A DNA stretch of 64,000 bases from Salinicola tamaricis (GTDB lineage Bacteria; Pseudomonadota; Gammaproteobacteria; Pseudomonadales; Halomonadaceae): contig NZ_CP023559.1 in the NCBI RefSeq assembly GCF_003006155.1, forward strand, positions 1,302,001 to 1,366,000, written 5' to 3'. This document shows positions 1 to 10,800 of the stretch, one piece after another (position 1 is the stretch's first letter; each line of letters begins with the position of its first letter). A program made the translations under genes and the position numbers. The notes beneath the pieces were generated by a model that was not told where the DNA came from, ran no database searches, and worked only from the letters and a program-made list of their open reading frames with translations.

Positions 1-518
1 TCGGTGGCGCGGGCGGAGTAGTCCTTGCGCAGCGGATGTCCGCTCCAGGTCGGCGGCATCATGATGCGGGTCAGATGCGGGTGGCCGCTGAAGTGGATGC
101 CGAAGAGGTCGAAGACCTCGCGCTCGTACCAGTTGGCGTTGAGGAAAATATCACTGACCGAAGGCAGCGTCAGGTCGCGCTCAGAGAGCGCCACCTTGAG
201 CATGATGTCGGCGTTACGCTCCACCGACAGCAACTGGTAGAAGACAGTGAAGTCCGCCGGCGGCAGGCCGCGGCGGTGGGTACGCAGGCGCTCGTCGACC
301 GCGCTGAGGTCGAAGAGCATCGAGAACGGCCCCTCGAGCCGGCGCAGGCGCTCGAGCACATCGCGCAGGCGCTCGCGGGCGACCCATACCACCGGCATGC
401 CGGTGAGCGTCTCCTGCGGCGTGAACACGGCGTCGCCGAAGTGCCGGCAAAGCTCCGCCACCACGTCGGCGGCGGGCGCGGCGGCACGAGAATTCATGGT
501 GTCATCGGCTGCGGTCAT
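1..518 (-). CDS. nuoC: NADH-quinone oxidoreductase subunit C/D (partial, N-terminal NuoC part)
   Basis: This is the start of a complex I peripheral-arm subunit, cut by the window edge. Reading the minus strand from the ATG at 518 gives about 172 residues. They include the 30-kDa-subunit signature [14 protein letters not shown], then [10 protein letters not shown] and [12 protein letters not shown], which closely match E. coli NuoCD. In gammaproteobacteria this domain is normally fused to the 49-kDa NuoD part; that portion would lie beyond position 1, so the fusion is inferred. It follows nuoB by 84 bases and belongs to the nuo operon reading nuoA-nuoB-nuoCD. A second in-frame ATG at 497 is a possible alternative start. 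Confidence 0.9.
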   Translation of the reverse strand, partial: MTAADDTMNSRAAAPAADVVAELCRHFGDAVFTPQETLTGMPVVWVARERLRDVLERLRRLEGPFSMLFDLSAVDERLRTHRRGLPPADFTVFYQLLSVERNADIMLKVALSERDLTLPSVSDIFLNANWYEREVFDLFGIHFSGHPHLTRIMMPPTWSGHPLRKDYSARAT

Positions 519-602
519 GGCAGGCGGTCCCGGTCAATAGATCAACGGTCATCTCAGCGATGGCCACGAAAAACAGCGTCAGTGCTGCACGCCAGGCGTC
601 GC

Positions 603-1279
603 TTAGATGCCGTCCGGGGTCCGCAGCTCCTTGACCGCAATCCGCCGGTCGCGATGCTTCTCGCGCTGGGAGGGCATCTCCGCGCGGTAGACGCCTTGGT
701 CGCCAACCACCCAGGAGAGCGGCCGCCGCTCTTCCTGAATCGAGTCCTGGAGCAACTGCAGCCCCTGCAGGAAGGCCTCCGGGCGGGGGGGCAGCCGGGC
801 ACATAGACATCGATGGGCAGGAACTTGTCGACGCCCTGAACCACCGAATAGATGTCGTACATGCCGCCGGAGTTGGCGCAGGAGCCCATCGAGATGACCC
901 ACTTGGGTTCGAGCATCTGGTCGTAGAGCTGCTGGATGACGGGGGCCATCTTGATGAAGCAAGTGCCGGCAATGACCATGAAATCGGCCTGGCGCGGGGA
1001 GGCACGGATGACCTCGGCGCCGAAGCGGGCGACGTCGTGGGGCGCGGTGAACGCCGTGGTCATCTCCACGTAGCAGCAGGAGAGGCCGAAGTTGTAGGGC
1101 CACAGCGAATTCTTGCGGCCCCAGTTCACCGCCGAGTTGAGGACGTCTTCGAGCTTGCCCATGAACACGTTGCGGTGAACCTGTTCACGCATGGGGTCGT
1201 CGACGCGTTGGCGTTGATCGAGAGGATAGCGATCAGACGCGGTGTCGCCTCCCTCCGCTCGGGTCAGGGTGTATTGCAT
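603..1279 (-). CDS. nuoB: NADH-quinone oxidoreductase subunit B, frameshifted
   Basis: NuoB carries the N2 iron-sulfur cluster of complex I and sits at the quinone site. The start at 1279 gives MQYTLTR, as in E. coli, and [29 protein letters not shown] and VPGCPP follow. These supply the paired cysteines and further cluster cysteines. The frame breaks just after VPGCPP, in a run of seven G (plus strand 785-791). One extra base there restores [16 protein letters not shown] and the natural end at 603, giving about 225 residues. A longer open frame to 1321 only adds unrelated residues. The missing base is more likely a sequencing error than inactivation, because the subunit is essential to complex I. 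Confidence 0.92.
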
Positions 1280-1395
1280 GGTCAGCCTCGACAAGCCAGA
1301 TAAAGTAGCGGTCATGGGCATGTCGGCCGGTCAGGACGCCGGCATGCCGAATAATCGTTGATCGACGACCGTTCATGCGGTCGTTCTCGCCCGGG

Positions 1396-1851
1396 TCAGC
1401 GCGCATGGCGCTCGGCACCGGGTACGGCAGCCAGTTCGCGCGCACGCGACGCGTCTTCGCGCCCGCGCTTGCGCGGCGCCCAGTCGAGCGCGCCGACGCG
1501 GGCGTCGTAGACCAGGCCTGCCAGTAGAATGAGGATGAATACTGCCGCCCCGGCGAATCCCGTCCAGCCCACCTCACGTACGGAGACGGCCCAGCCGAAC
1601 AGGTAAACGGCCTCGATATCGAAGATCACGAAGAGCATGGCGACGAGATAGAACTTGACCGAGAAGCGCTGGCGCGCGCTGCCGGCACCGACGATGCCGG
1701 ATTCGAACGGGAGGGATTTGCTGCGTCCATGACTCTTGCCGCCGAGCAGGCTGGCGGCGCCGATCATGAAGCCACACAGTGCGATGACCGCGACCACGAA
1801 CAGCCCCGTGGCCCAATATTCAGCGATCCAGGCGGTGACTTGGTCGGACAT
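1396..1851 (-). CDS. nuoA: NADH-quinone oxidoreductase subunit A
   Basis: NuoA is a small membrane subunit of complex I, next to the quinone channel. The 151-residue product starts [16 protein letters not shown] and has three hydrophobic segments (about residues 14-36, 65-90 and 95-117). It carries the family motif [28 protein letters not shown] with the conserved acidic residue after the first helix, and FDIEAVYLF in helix two. The start at 1851 is chosen because GGGAG lies just upstream; the frame is open further upstream but not conserved. It is the first gene of the nuo operon. The hydrophilic tail after [11 protein letters not shown] is longer than in E. coli. Confidence 0.92.
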   Translation of the reverse strand: MSDQVTAWIAEYWATGLFVVAVIALCGFMIGAASLLGGKSHGRSKSLPFESGIVGAGSARQRFSVKFYLVAMLFVIFDIEAVYLFGWAVSVREVGWTGFAGAAVFILILLAGLVYDARVGALDWAPRKRGREDASRARELAAVPGAERHAR

Positions 1852-2252
1852 GTGCTCCCTCACACGGTGATCCCGCGGCGCCTGCGGGCGCTGGCGAGAC
1901 AGACGGCTGACCGAACGACGCTTCGACGCGCGGTTGCGTATTCGTAATTTTACTACTTTACGCCCATTCCCATGCGCCGTCAGCTTGCTAATTCGTCCAA
2001 TTGCAAAACTTTCAAAAGGCCGCGCAAACGCCCCGGCAATCGCTCTACAACCAGGGCCCTGTCCACGACAGGCGTCATAGTGGAGCCGGTGACCGACACA
2101 ACGCGCCATCTCGGCAACGCGCCATCTCTGCAACGCCCCCTCGCGGCGAGTGATCTAGCAGCGCACGATCTGGCAACGAACTTCCTATCGGCCGTACGGC
2201 GCTTTGCTTTACTTTAGGCTAGTCCTTTTAGCCACTGTTGCAACGACCCGAC
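1852..2252. other. Intergenic region between nuoA and thiD
   Basis: About 400 bases separate the divergent nuoA and thiD genes, and no coding frame here looks conserved. The nuo promoter should lie here. An AT-rich patch around 1940-2020, with TAAAAT on the minus strand, is the best location, but no clear -35/-10 pair could be fixed. Confidence 0.4.
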
Positions 2253-3100
2253 ATGCTTTTTTTCCCGCCCGCCCAACGTCCTCACCATCGCCGGCTCCGA
2301 CCCTTCCGGCGGCGCCGGCCTGCAGGCCGACATCAAGACCTTTTCCGCCCTCGGTGCCTACGCCACCAGCGTGATCACTGCGGTCATCGCCCAGAATACC
2401 CGTGGCGTCGCGCGGGTGGAGCCGGTCTCCGCGACGATGATCCGCACCCAGCTCGACAACCTGCTCGGCGACGTCGCCATCGACGCGGTCAAGATCGGCA
2501 TGGTCGCCAGCCGAGAGGTGGCCGAGACCCTGGCCGCCGGACTCATCGCGCGGCGCCCGCGCTGGATCGTGCTCGACCCGGTGATGGTGGCCAAGAGCGG
2601 GGACCGTCTGGTCGACGACGCCGGGCTTGCCGCGGTACGCGACATCCGGTACCGCTGGCTGACGTGATCACCCCCAACCTGCCGGAAGCCGCCGCCCTGC
2701 GCGCCGCGACACGCCGCGCTCGGCCACGGACATGGAGGCGCTGCTCGGCGAGCTGGCCGCACTCGGTGCCCCTTACGGCCTGCTCAAGGGCGGCCATCTG
2801 GATCAGGCGCGCTGCCCTGCCCCGATCTGCTGTGGACACCCCACGGCAGCCGCTGGCTCGACGCGCCACGGCTGGAGACCCTAACCTGCACGGCGCGGGC
2901 TGTGCGCTCTCCTCGGCGATCGCCGCCGAGCTGGCGCGGGCGAGCGCGGCAGCGAGCCATCGCCGGCCAGCCCGGAGACCCGGGTGGAGAGCGCCATCGA
3001 GGCCGCCAAGCAGTGGCTGCACGCGGCCCTGGCGGCGGCGAGCGTCTCGACGTGGGCCAAGGCAAGGGGGCCACCGCATCATTTCCACGCCTGGTGGTAA
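2253..3100 (+). CDS. thiD: Hydroxymethylpyrimidine/phosphomethylpyrimidine kinase, frameshifted
   Basis: ThiD phosphorylates HMP and HMP-P for thiamine synthesis. Family blocks are readable in order across different frames: NVLTIAGSDPSGGAGLQAD, AVKIGMVAS, IVLDPVMVAKSGDRL, VPLADVITPNLPEA, LLKGGHLDQ, NLHGAGCALSSAIAAELA and GPPHHFHAWW. At least four breaks separate them: the T run near 2257-2263, a GG near 2651, several between 2710 and 2880, and the G run near 3066-3070. The ATG at 2253 becomes usable (MLFSRPPNVL) if one T is removed. HGAGC replaces the usual HGTGC. The number of breaks makes poor sequence likely, but a true pseudogene cannot be excluded. Confidence 0.85.
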
Positions 3101-3302
3101 CGCCGGATTCGGGCTGGGTGGCCTCGCCCCAATGGCCATCGCCGGGCGCGACCGGTAGATAACGGCTAACGTGATACAGTGAAACAGCGCGATCACGGGA
3201 AGCCACCATCGCGTCACGCGATTTGACACTCCGGCTTCCTGTTATCTTCTGAAATGGGATTGAAAGAACGATTAAATACAACGACCTACTAGAGGTATCC
3301 GT
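3101..3302 (+). promoter_or_regulatory. Upstream region of the TRAP binding-protein gene
   Basis: The inverted repeat ATCGCG-TCA-CGCGAT at 3208-3222 touches a TTGACA hexamer at 3223-3228. This could be an operator beside a -35 box. No convincing -10 sits at the usual distance; the nearest, TATCTT at 3243, is only 14 bases away. The promoter call is therefore tentative. Confidence 0.3.
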
Positions 3303-4346
3303 ATGCAGACGCGACATATCGCCACCGGTATTCTGGCCCTGAGCATGATGGGCAGCGCTTCGGTCGCCCTCGCCGACACCTGGCGATTCGGCCTCGAAGA
3401 GACGGAAGGCAGCGTGCAGTACGAATACGCACAGGCTTTCAAGCAGCTCATCGAAAAGAAGAGCGACGGTGACATCACCGTACAGATCCTGCCCTACGGC
3501 GTCTGGGGGTCGAGCTACTCGACGCTCTACGACGCCATCCAGAACGGCTCCATCCCGCTCTCCTTCGGTTCGGGCTTCCTCGGTGGCACGGTGCCCGAGA
3601 GTCAGCTGATGAGCCTCAACTACGTCATGCCCAACGACCAGTTGGAGACGGCCGAGATCCTCAACTCCGACGCTTTCATGAAAAGCGATGCCTGGCAGGA
3701 GTCGTTCCGCTCACGCGACCTGGTACCGCTGGCGGCACTGCCCGAAGGCTACCAGGTATGGACCGCCAACAAGGCCATCCACACCCCGGCGGACATGAAG
3801 GGGCTGCAGATTCGGGTGATGGACAACAGCCTGCTGCGCGCGACCTATCAGGCCTACGGCGCCTCGCCCATCACCATCGCTTACGGCGAGCTCTACAGCG
3901 CCCTGCAGCAGGGTCAGGCCGAGGGCAATATCCAGCCGGTCTGGGCCCACGAGAACATGGGCTTCTACGAAGTCCAGGATTACATGATCTTCGCCGAGCA
4001 GTCGCAGTTCATCGCCAACCTGATCGCCAACGAGGATTGGTACGACGGCCTCTCCGACGATCAGCGCAAGCTCCTCGACACCACCATCCACGAGATGGTC
4101 AAGAAAGGTGACGAGATCCAGAAGCAGCTCAATCAGGATCGTCTGAAGACCATCGAAGACAAGAGTGACATCAAGATCATTCGTCTCGATCAGGCGCAGC
4201 GCGACGAGTTCCGCAAGCTCGCCAAGCCGATCCGCGATGACTTCGTCAATCTGGTCGGTGAGCGTGGTGGCAAGGCGCTGGACATTCTGCTCGAGCAGGA
4301 AAAAGCGCGCGGCGACAAGTCGGGCGACGACAGCCAGAGCAGCTGA
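3303..4346 (+). CDS. TRAP transporter substrate-binding protein (DctP/TeaA-like)
   Basis: This 347-residue periplasmic receptor has a signal peptide (positively charged MQTRHI, hydrophobic core, AxA-type cut near SVALA-D) followed by a DctP fold. The start DTWRFGLEETEGSVQYEYAQAFKQ and the segments LQIRVMDNSLLRATYQAYGASP and GELYSALQQGQAEG are typical. The arginine in LQIRVM is the usual carboxylate-binding position. The text resembles the ectoine receptor TeaA in layout, but I cannot assign a ligand. Its membrane partners (dctM and dctQ, 4614-6675) lie just beyond on the opposite strand, an unusual convergent arrangement. A strong terminator follows at 4410-4448. Confidence 0.9.
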   Translation: MQTRHIATGILALSMMGSASVALADTWRFGLEETEGSVQYEYAQAFKQLIEKKSDGDITVQILPYGVWGSSYSTLYDAIQNGSIPLSFGSGFLGGTVPESQLMSLNYVMPNDQLETAEILNSDAFMKSDAWQESFRSRDLVPLAALPEGYQVWTANKAIHTPADMKGLQIRVMDNSLLRATYQAYGASPITIAYGELYSALQQGQAEGNIQPVWAHENMGFYEVQDYMIFAEQSQFIANLIANEDWYDGLSDDQRKLLDTTIHEMVKKGDEIQKQLNQDRLKTIEDKSDIKIIRLDQAQRDEFRKLAKPIRDDFVNLVGERGGKALDILLEQEKARGDKSGDDSQSS

Positions 4347-4409
4347 TCGACCCCGCCCCCCGGGCGCTCGCCTGAGCGCCCGGCCCTCGCTACTCTGCAA
4401 GCCGAAACC

Positions 4410-4448
4410 AAAAGCGCCCCGCCAGCATCGTGCTGGCGGGGCGCTTTT
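4410..4448. terminator. Bidirectional Rho-independent terminator
   Basis: A perfect 18-bp stem (4410-4427 with 4431-4448) closes a TCG loop. The arm starts AAAAGCGCCCC and ends in TTTT, so it can stop transcription of the binding-protein gene and of anything arriving on the minus strand. Confidence 0.9.
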
Positions 4449-4503
4449 CTTGCTGTCTCATCTTGGTGTCTCGCCCTGCTGGCTCCCCAGCGGCTCTGGC
4501 ATC

Positions 4504-4592
4504 GCGAGAGCGCTGTAAACCCGTCCTTGGGCGCTACCTTTGCCATCCCTGGCAAAGGACCCTCGCTTTGCACTGCCCCCGGCACCTACCAT
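4504..4592. repeat. Palindromic intergenic repeat, copy 1
   Basis: A block of about 88 bases recurs at 20981-21069 at roughly 85 percent identity and in the same orientation. The core is a perfect 9-bp hairpin, CCTTTGCCA and TGGCAAAGG around TCCC, at 4537-4558. Both copies lie just downstream of a minus-strand gene (dctM here), which suggests a REP-like element or a 3'-end element. Confidence 0.75.
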
Positions 4593-4613
4593 CAGGGGGT
4601 TTGGAAATGAGCG

Positions 4614-5897
4614 CTAGTCACCGCCCAGCGACGGCAGCAGCAGCGAGATCTCAGGGAAAGCGATCAGGATCAGCGTCGCCAGCAGCAGAATGACGATGAA
4701 CGGCGGCGTGCCGCGGATCACATCGATGTAAGGGCGCCGGAATACCGCGATGGCGGTGAAGATATCGCAGCCGAAGGGCGGCGTGGCCGAGCCGATCGCC
4801 GCCTGCAGGGTCACGATCACGCCGACGTGGATCGGATCGAGCCCAGCGGACTGCACCAGCGGCTTGAAGATCGGCACCAGGATCAGGATCACCACGATCG
4901 GATCGACGAACATGCAGCCGACGAAGAACGCCGCGGCGATCAACAGCAGCGCCAGGAACTGATTGTCGCCGATCGAGTCGATCAGCGGCCCGAGAATCTG
5001 GTTAGGCACTCCGGCGGTCGCCAGCGCCTGGGAGAAGGCGGCGCCGATCGCCACCAGGATGAACACCACCGCGGTGATCAGACCGGTGGAAAGAGCGATG
5101 CTGCCGAGATCGCGGATCGATACCTGACGATAGATCACCACCTCCAGCAGCAGCGCATAGGCCACCGCCACCGCCGACGCTTCTACCGCGCTGAAGAAGC
5201 CGCCGTAGATACCACCCACCACCAGCAGCGGGAAGCCCATGGGCAGGATCACCCGCTTTAGCGCCCGGGCACGCTCGCCCCAGCTCGCCTTGGGCTCGGG
5301 GTCGATCCCCTTGATCCGCGAGTCGATCCAGCAGTAGAGCGCAAACAGCGCCAGGATCAGCAGCCCCGGTAGGATACCGGCGAGAAACAGATCGCCGATC
5401 GAGGTCTGCATCGCCACGCCGTAGATGATGAAGCCGATACTCGGGGGGATCAGCAGCGCGATGTCGCTGGCATTGATGATCAGGGCCAGGGTGAAGTCGT
5501 CCGAGTAGCCCTTCTTCAACAGCCGCGGGCGCATCGGCCCGCCCATCGCCACCACCGTCGCCTGGGTCGAACCGGAGACTGCGCCGAACAGGGCGCAGGA
5601 GGCCGCGGTGGTGATCGGCAGGCCGCCGCGCAGATGCCGGGTAAAAGCATCGACCACGTCGAGCAGACGATTGGCGGTGTGCCCCTTGGTCAGGATATCC
5701 GCGGCGAAGATGAACATCGGCACCGCCGCCAGCACCCAGCTGCCGACGCCGCTGATCATCCAGCTGACCGCCTGGTCGGGGCCGAAGAACGTCATGCCGG
5801 TGAACATCATATAGAGCGTACCGGCCGCCAGCGGCACCATCATGGGGAAGCCCAGCAGGAGCAGCACCAGCATGATCAAGCCCAATCCCATCAGCAT
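4614..5897 (-). CDS. dctM: TRAP transporter large permease subunit (DctM)
   Basis: DctM is the translocation channel of a Na+-driven TRAP importer. The product is 427 residues from ATG 5897, with about a dozen hydrophobic segments. Family features include the N-terminal GFPMMVPLAAGTLYM, AVPMFIFAADIL, SGSTQATVVAMGGPMRPRLLKKGYS, IPPSIGFIIYGVAM and the late FVDPIVVILILVPIF and GSATPPFG blocks. An upstream ATG at 5906 lies almost on the AAGAAGG ribosome site, so 5897, 9 bases from that site, is preferred. dctQ lies 157 bases upstream in the same direction. The likely binding protein is encoded on the opposite strand at 3303-4346. Confidence 0.9.
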   Translation of the reverse strand: MLMGLGLIMLVLLLLGFPMMVPLAAGTLYMMFTGMTFFGPDQAVSWMISGVGSWVLAAVPMFIFAADILTKGHTANRLLDVVDAFTRHLRGGLPITTAASCALFGAVSGSTQATVVAMGGPMRPRLLKKGYSDDFTLALIINASDIALLIPPSIGFIIYGVAMQTSIGDLFLAGILPGLLILALFALYCWIDSRIKGIDPEPKASWGERARALKRVILPMGFPLLVVGGIYGGFFSAVEASAVAVAYALLLEVVIYRQVSIRDLGSIALSTGLITAVVFILVAIGAAFSQALATAGVPNQILGPLIDSIGDNQFLALLLIAAAFFVGCMFVDPIVVILILVPIFKPLVQSAGLDPIHVGVIVTLQAAIGSATPPFGCDIFTAIAVFRRPYIDVIRGTPPFIVILLLATLILIAFPEISLLLPSLGGD

Positions 5898-6054
5898 GAG
5901 AGGCATCCTTCTTCGATTGTCGTTATTGGCGTGGTCGCGATTGGCGTGGTCGGTATGGGCATCGTCATCGTCGCGCCCGGCGCGGGGGCGGCCGCAACCC
6001 GATGCCACGCGGCAGGCTCGCCAGCCCCTGGATAGTACCCCTGCCCCGCCCAAC

Positions 6055-6675
6055 TCACGGATGGGTGTCGGCGGCGCGTTCGGCGGCCGCGTCGTCCAGC
6101 ACGCTGTCGTCGTAACCCTCGCGCTCGGTCAGCGAGCGCCACACGCCGGGACTGATCATATTGCGCAGCGCGGTAAGCACGTACTGGATACCCGCCAGCA
6201 CGAAGCCGATCGGCAGCGCGGTATAGACCATCCAGAAGGGAATGTGCAGCGCCGCGCTGGTACGACCGCGATCTTGCAAAGCCACCACGTACTCGAAGGA
6301 CTTGAAGCAGAAGTAGAACATCAACAGCGCCGTACCCAGCGAGATCACGATCAGCAGCGTCTTGCGTGCGCGACCCTCGAGCTGATCGTAGATCGCGGAC
6401 ATGCTGATGTGGCGGGCGTGGCGGGCGGCGTAACTCACGCCGACGAAGGTGATCACCACGATCAGCATCTCGGTGATCTCGTAGGTGCCGGCGATACCCT
6501 GATTGAACAGCAGGTTGCCGACCACGTGGGCGCTCATCAACAGCGCCATGGCCAGAATGCAGCCGCCGATCACCACGCGTTCGAGCAGACCCAGCAGCCG
6601 ATCCAGCGCCAGCAGGGCCCCGAGAAACCCGCCGCGGGAGCGCTGCGCGTCGCGCTTGGCAGAAGTCGAGTTCAT
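6055..6675 (-). CDS. dctQ: TRAP transporter small permease subunit (DctQ)
   Basis: This 206-residue four-helix membrane protein scaffolds DctM. Hydrophobic segments fall near residues 37-57, 68-90, 106-128 and 149-170. The family block GTYEITEMLIVVITFVGVSYAARHARHISM is clear, and the conserved pattern Y-E-x-T/x-M lies in its second helix. The start at 6675 has AAGGA a suitable distance upstream, while the longer open frame to 6834 adds an arginine-rich stretch without family resemblance. The tail is long and acidic (DDSVLDDAAAERAAD). It is probably cotranscribed with dctM. Confidence 0.88.
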   Translation of the reverse strand: MNSTSAKRDAQRSRGGFLGALLALDRLLGLLERVVIGGCILAMALLMSAHVVGNLLFNQGIAGTYEITEMLIVVITFVGVSYAARHARHISMSAIYDQLEGRARKTLLIVISLGTALLMFYFCFKSFEYVVALQDRGRTSAALHIPFWMVYTALPIGFVLAGIQYVLTALRNMISPGVWRSLTEREGYDDSVLDDAAAERAADTHP

Positions 6676-6960
6676 GACGTTGTCCTTGTTATCAAAAGGA
6701 GTCGTTGCCCGCGCCACCGCTCCCGTGCCCACCGCCGGCGGCGCTCTCCGGATGACTCGCCGGCGCGCGCAGCGCGGCGCCACGACTGCAGGGCGCTTAC
6801 CCAAGGTTAGCGCGTAAAGCCCGGTGTCTGCCACGTAACACCGTGTCTTGCCTCGTCCGGAGCGTGGTTCGGGCTCATCACGCGCACGACCTGCCGATGG
6901 TGCCGAGCGGTGCTAAGCTTGGGGCTCGTTCAGCGCCCCCTGATGGAGCCCCGCCCTACC

Positions 6961-7398
6961 ATGCGAGCCCTGATTCAACGCGTCACTCACGCCAGCGTAG
7001 CGGTCGACGGCGAACGCATCGGCGCGATCGACCACGGGCTGCTGGCCCTGATCGGCGTCGCCGCCGACGACGACCGCGCCCGCGCCGATCGCCTGCTGCA
7101 CAAGCTGCTCCACTACCGGGTGTTCAGCGACGCCGAGGGACGCATGAACCGCAACCTGCAGCAGGCCGAGGGCGGGCTCTTGCTGGTGTCGCAGTTCACC
7201 CTGGTGGCGGCCACCGACAAGGGGCTGAGGCCGAGCTTCTCCAGCGCCGCGCCGCCGGCGCTGGGGCGCGAGCTGTTCGACTACCTGCTGGATCAAGCAC
7301 GTGCCGCCTGGCCGCAAACCGCCACCGGGCGCTTCGGCGCCGACATGCAGGTGTCGCTGACCAACGATGGGCCAGTCACCTTTCTGCTGGAGACCTGA
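6961..7398 (+). CDS. dtd: D-aminoacyl-tRNA deacylase
   Basis: Dtd hydrolyses D-amino acids (and glycine) wrongly attached to tRNA, so it proofreads translation in the cytoplasm. The 145-residue length is standard. The protein opens MRALIQRVTHASVAVDG and has the two family signatures SQFTLVA (about residue 78) and LTNDGPVTF near the C-terminus, which form the cross-subunit active site of the dimer. The start at 6961 matches the family; an open frame from 6910 adds unrelated residues. It runs divergently from the dctQM genes and has its own short leader. Confidence 0.95.
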   Translation: MRALIQRVTHASVAVDGERIGAIDHGLLALIGVAADDDRARADRLLHKLLHYRVFSDAEGRMNRNLQQAEGGLLLVSQFTLVAATDKGLRPSFSSAAPPALGRELFDYLLDQARAAWPQTATGRFGADMQVSLTNDGPVTFLLET

Positions 7399-7613
7399 TC
7401 GGCTAGAAACCTGAGCGGCTCAAGGCATGAGCGCCTGGAGGCGTGAGCATCGTCATGCCTCCCTCGCCGGGCCGCCATGTGCCGCGGCCCGGTAAAGCCA
7501 TGAATACAGCCAAGCAGACGGCCACGAATAAGACCACGGCATCTCGACGATGCCACACCGCGCAATAGCCACAGGGAACGCGGCCACGGCCGCCACGCAG
7601 AGGAAGCCAACAC

Positions 7614-8390
7614 ATGACCACACCGCTCGCCATCATCACCGGCGGCGCCCAGGGCATCGGCCGCGCCACGGTCGAGCTGCTGCTGTCGGAGGGCTGGCGC
7701 GTCGCCGCCCTGGATCGCGACCCCGAAGCGGTCGCCGAACTCGACGAGGCGCACATCGACGCGCCGCTGCTGGCAATGGTGGTCGACGTCGGCGACGAGC
7801 TCCAGGTGCAGGAGGCGTTTGCGCATATCCACGGCTGGCAGCAGGAGCACGGCAAGGCCGACGGCTTCGATCTACTGGTCAACAATGCCGGGATCGCCGA
7901 CCCCGAGTGCGGACCGCTGGAGGCGCTGGCGCTGACCGACTGGCGCCGCTGGCAGGAGAGCCACCTGACCGGCGCCTTCCTGTGCACCCGGGCCGCCATC
8001 CCCGGCCTGCGTCAGCGCCACGGTGCGATCGTCAACATCGCCTCGACCCGCGCACTGCAGTCTGAGCCCCACTGCGAATCCTATGCTGCGGCCAAGGGCG
8101 GGTTGCTGGCGATGACCCACGCGCTGGCGGTCAGCCTGGGGCCGGAGATTCGGGTCAATGCGATCTGCCCCGGCTGGATCGAGACCGGCCCGTGGCAGAA
8201 GGCGGAAAAGCGCACCCAGCCCGAGCACCGCGAGATCGACCGCATGCAGCACCCGGTGGGGCGTGTGGGCGAGCCGCAGGACGTCGCGGCCACCGTGGCC
8301 TTTCTGGCCAGCGACAAGGCGGGGTTCATCACTGGGCAGCACATCAGCGTCGATGGGGGGATGACCAGGAAGATGATCTACGCCGAGTGA
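7614..8390 (+). CDS. Short-chain dehydrogenase/reductase (SDR)
   Basis: This 258-residue NAD(P)-dependent oxidoreductase belongs to the classical SDR family. It has the cofactor motif TGGAQGIG near residue 9, an acidic residue after the second strand (ALDRD, favouring NAD), NNAG, and a catalytic set of Ser in NIASTRA, Tyr and Lys in YAAAKG. It ends with ITGQHISVDGGMTRK. The ribosome site is AGAGGAAG. The substrate cannot be read from the sequence; sugar or polyol dehydrogenases and 3-oxoacyl reductase-like enzymes are the nearest classes. No neighbouring gene suggests a pathway. Confidence 0.88.
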   Translation: MTTPLAIITGGAQGIGRATVELLLSEGWRVAALDRDPEAVAELDEAHIDAPLLAMVVDVGDELQVQEAFAHIHGWQQEHGKADGFDLLVNNAGIADPECGPLEALALTDWRRWQESHLTGAFLCTRAAIPGLRQRHGAIVNIASTRALQSEPHCESYAAAKGGLLAMTHALAVSLGPEIRVNAICPGWIETGPWQKAEKRTQPEHREIDRMQHPVGRVGEPQDVAATVAFLASDKAGFITGQHISVDGGMTRKMIYAE

Positions 8391-8474
8391 GCCGGACGGC
8401 AAGCCATCGCGTTTGCCGAACCACTCACCATTTAACAAAACCTCCCGACAAGCACTTATCCCGGCGGGGTAGCG

Positions 8475-8705
8475 TCATGCCTTGGGATGCCACTTGCCGT
8501 CGTCGCCCTTGGTGTACTTGGCTTCGACGGCCTTCCACGCCACGGCGTGGGCGACCTCCTCGCGGGAGCTGTCGCCGCGGCGATCCTCGGGGTTCTTGTA
8601 CTGCGCCCAGGCGCTGTTGAACGCCTCCTTGTAGATGGTGCGGGCATGGGGCGGCAGCACCTTGCGCGCGCTCTCGGGAATATCGTCACGGCTATCGTAG
8701 GGCAT
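8475..8705 (-). CDS. chaB: ChaB family protein
   Basis: This small 76-residue protein belongs to the ChaB family, named as a putative regulator of the ChaA cation antiporter. The family pattern is plain: PYDSRDDIPESARKVLPPHA, then IYKEAFNSAW, then EEVAHAVAWKAVEAKY. No chaA gene is present nearby, so a role in cation transport here is only an association. It stands alone between the SDR gene (convergent) and the ABC-F gene (same strand, about 115 bases upstream). Confidence 0.85.
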   Translation of the reverse strand: MPYDSRDDIPESARKVLPPHARTIYKEAFNSAWAQYKNPEDRRGDSSREEVAHAVAWKAVEAKYTKGDDGKWHPKA

Positions 8706-8820
8706 GGGGCATTACCTGGCTGAGGAATCCGCCTTCCAGTGTAGCGCCGTCATGGCGGTGTCAAACGCCGGCCATCGCGGTGTCACCGCCTGCCATCGAC
8801 AGGCCAGCTCGCGACGCGCC

Positions 8821-10733
<1,913 letters not shown>

Positions 10734-10800
10734 GCCGGGCTCCAGAGCGCATCGAATGGGCGCTCATTCTATCAGCCAACGCCGTCGACACGGAGTGCCG

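Noticed and set aside
36..806. A 256-codon open frame on the plus strand opposite nuoB and nuoC
   Set aside because: It lies across two conserved minus-strand genes and its histidine/arginine-rich product has no family pattern; it is a shadow frame of GC-rich DNA.
4190..4585. Small frame encoding a peptide with GPLPGMAKVAP, also seen near 20712-21080
   Set aside because: The shared peptide is the translation of the palindromic repeat and not a conserved gene.
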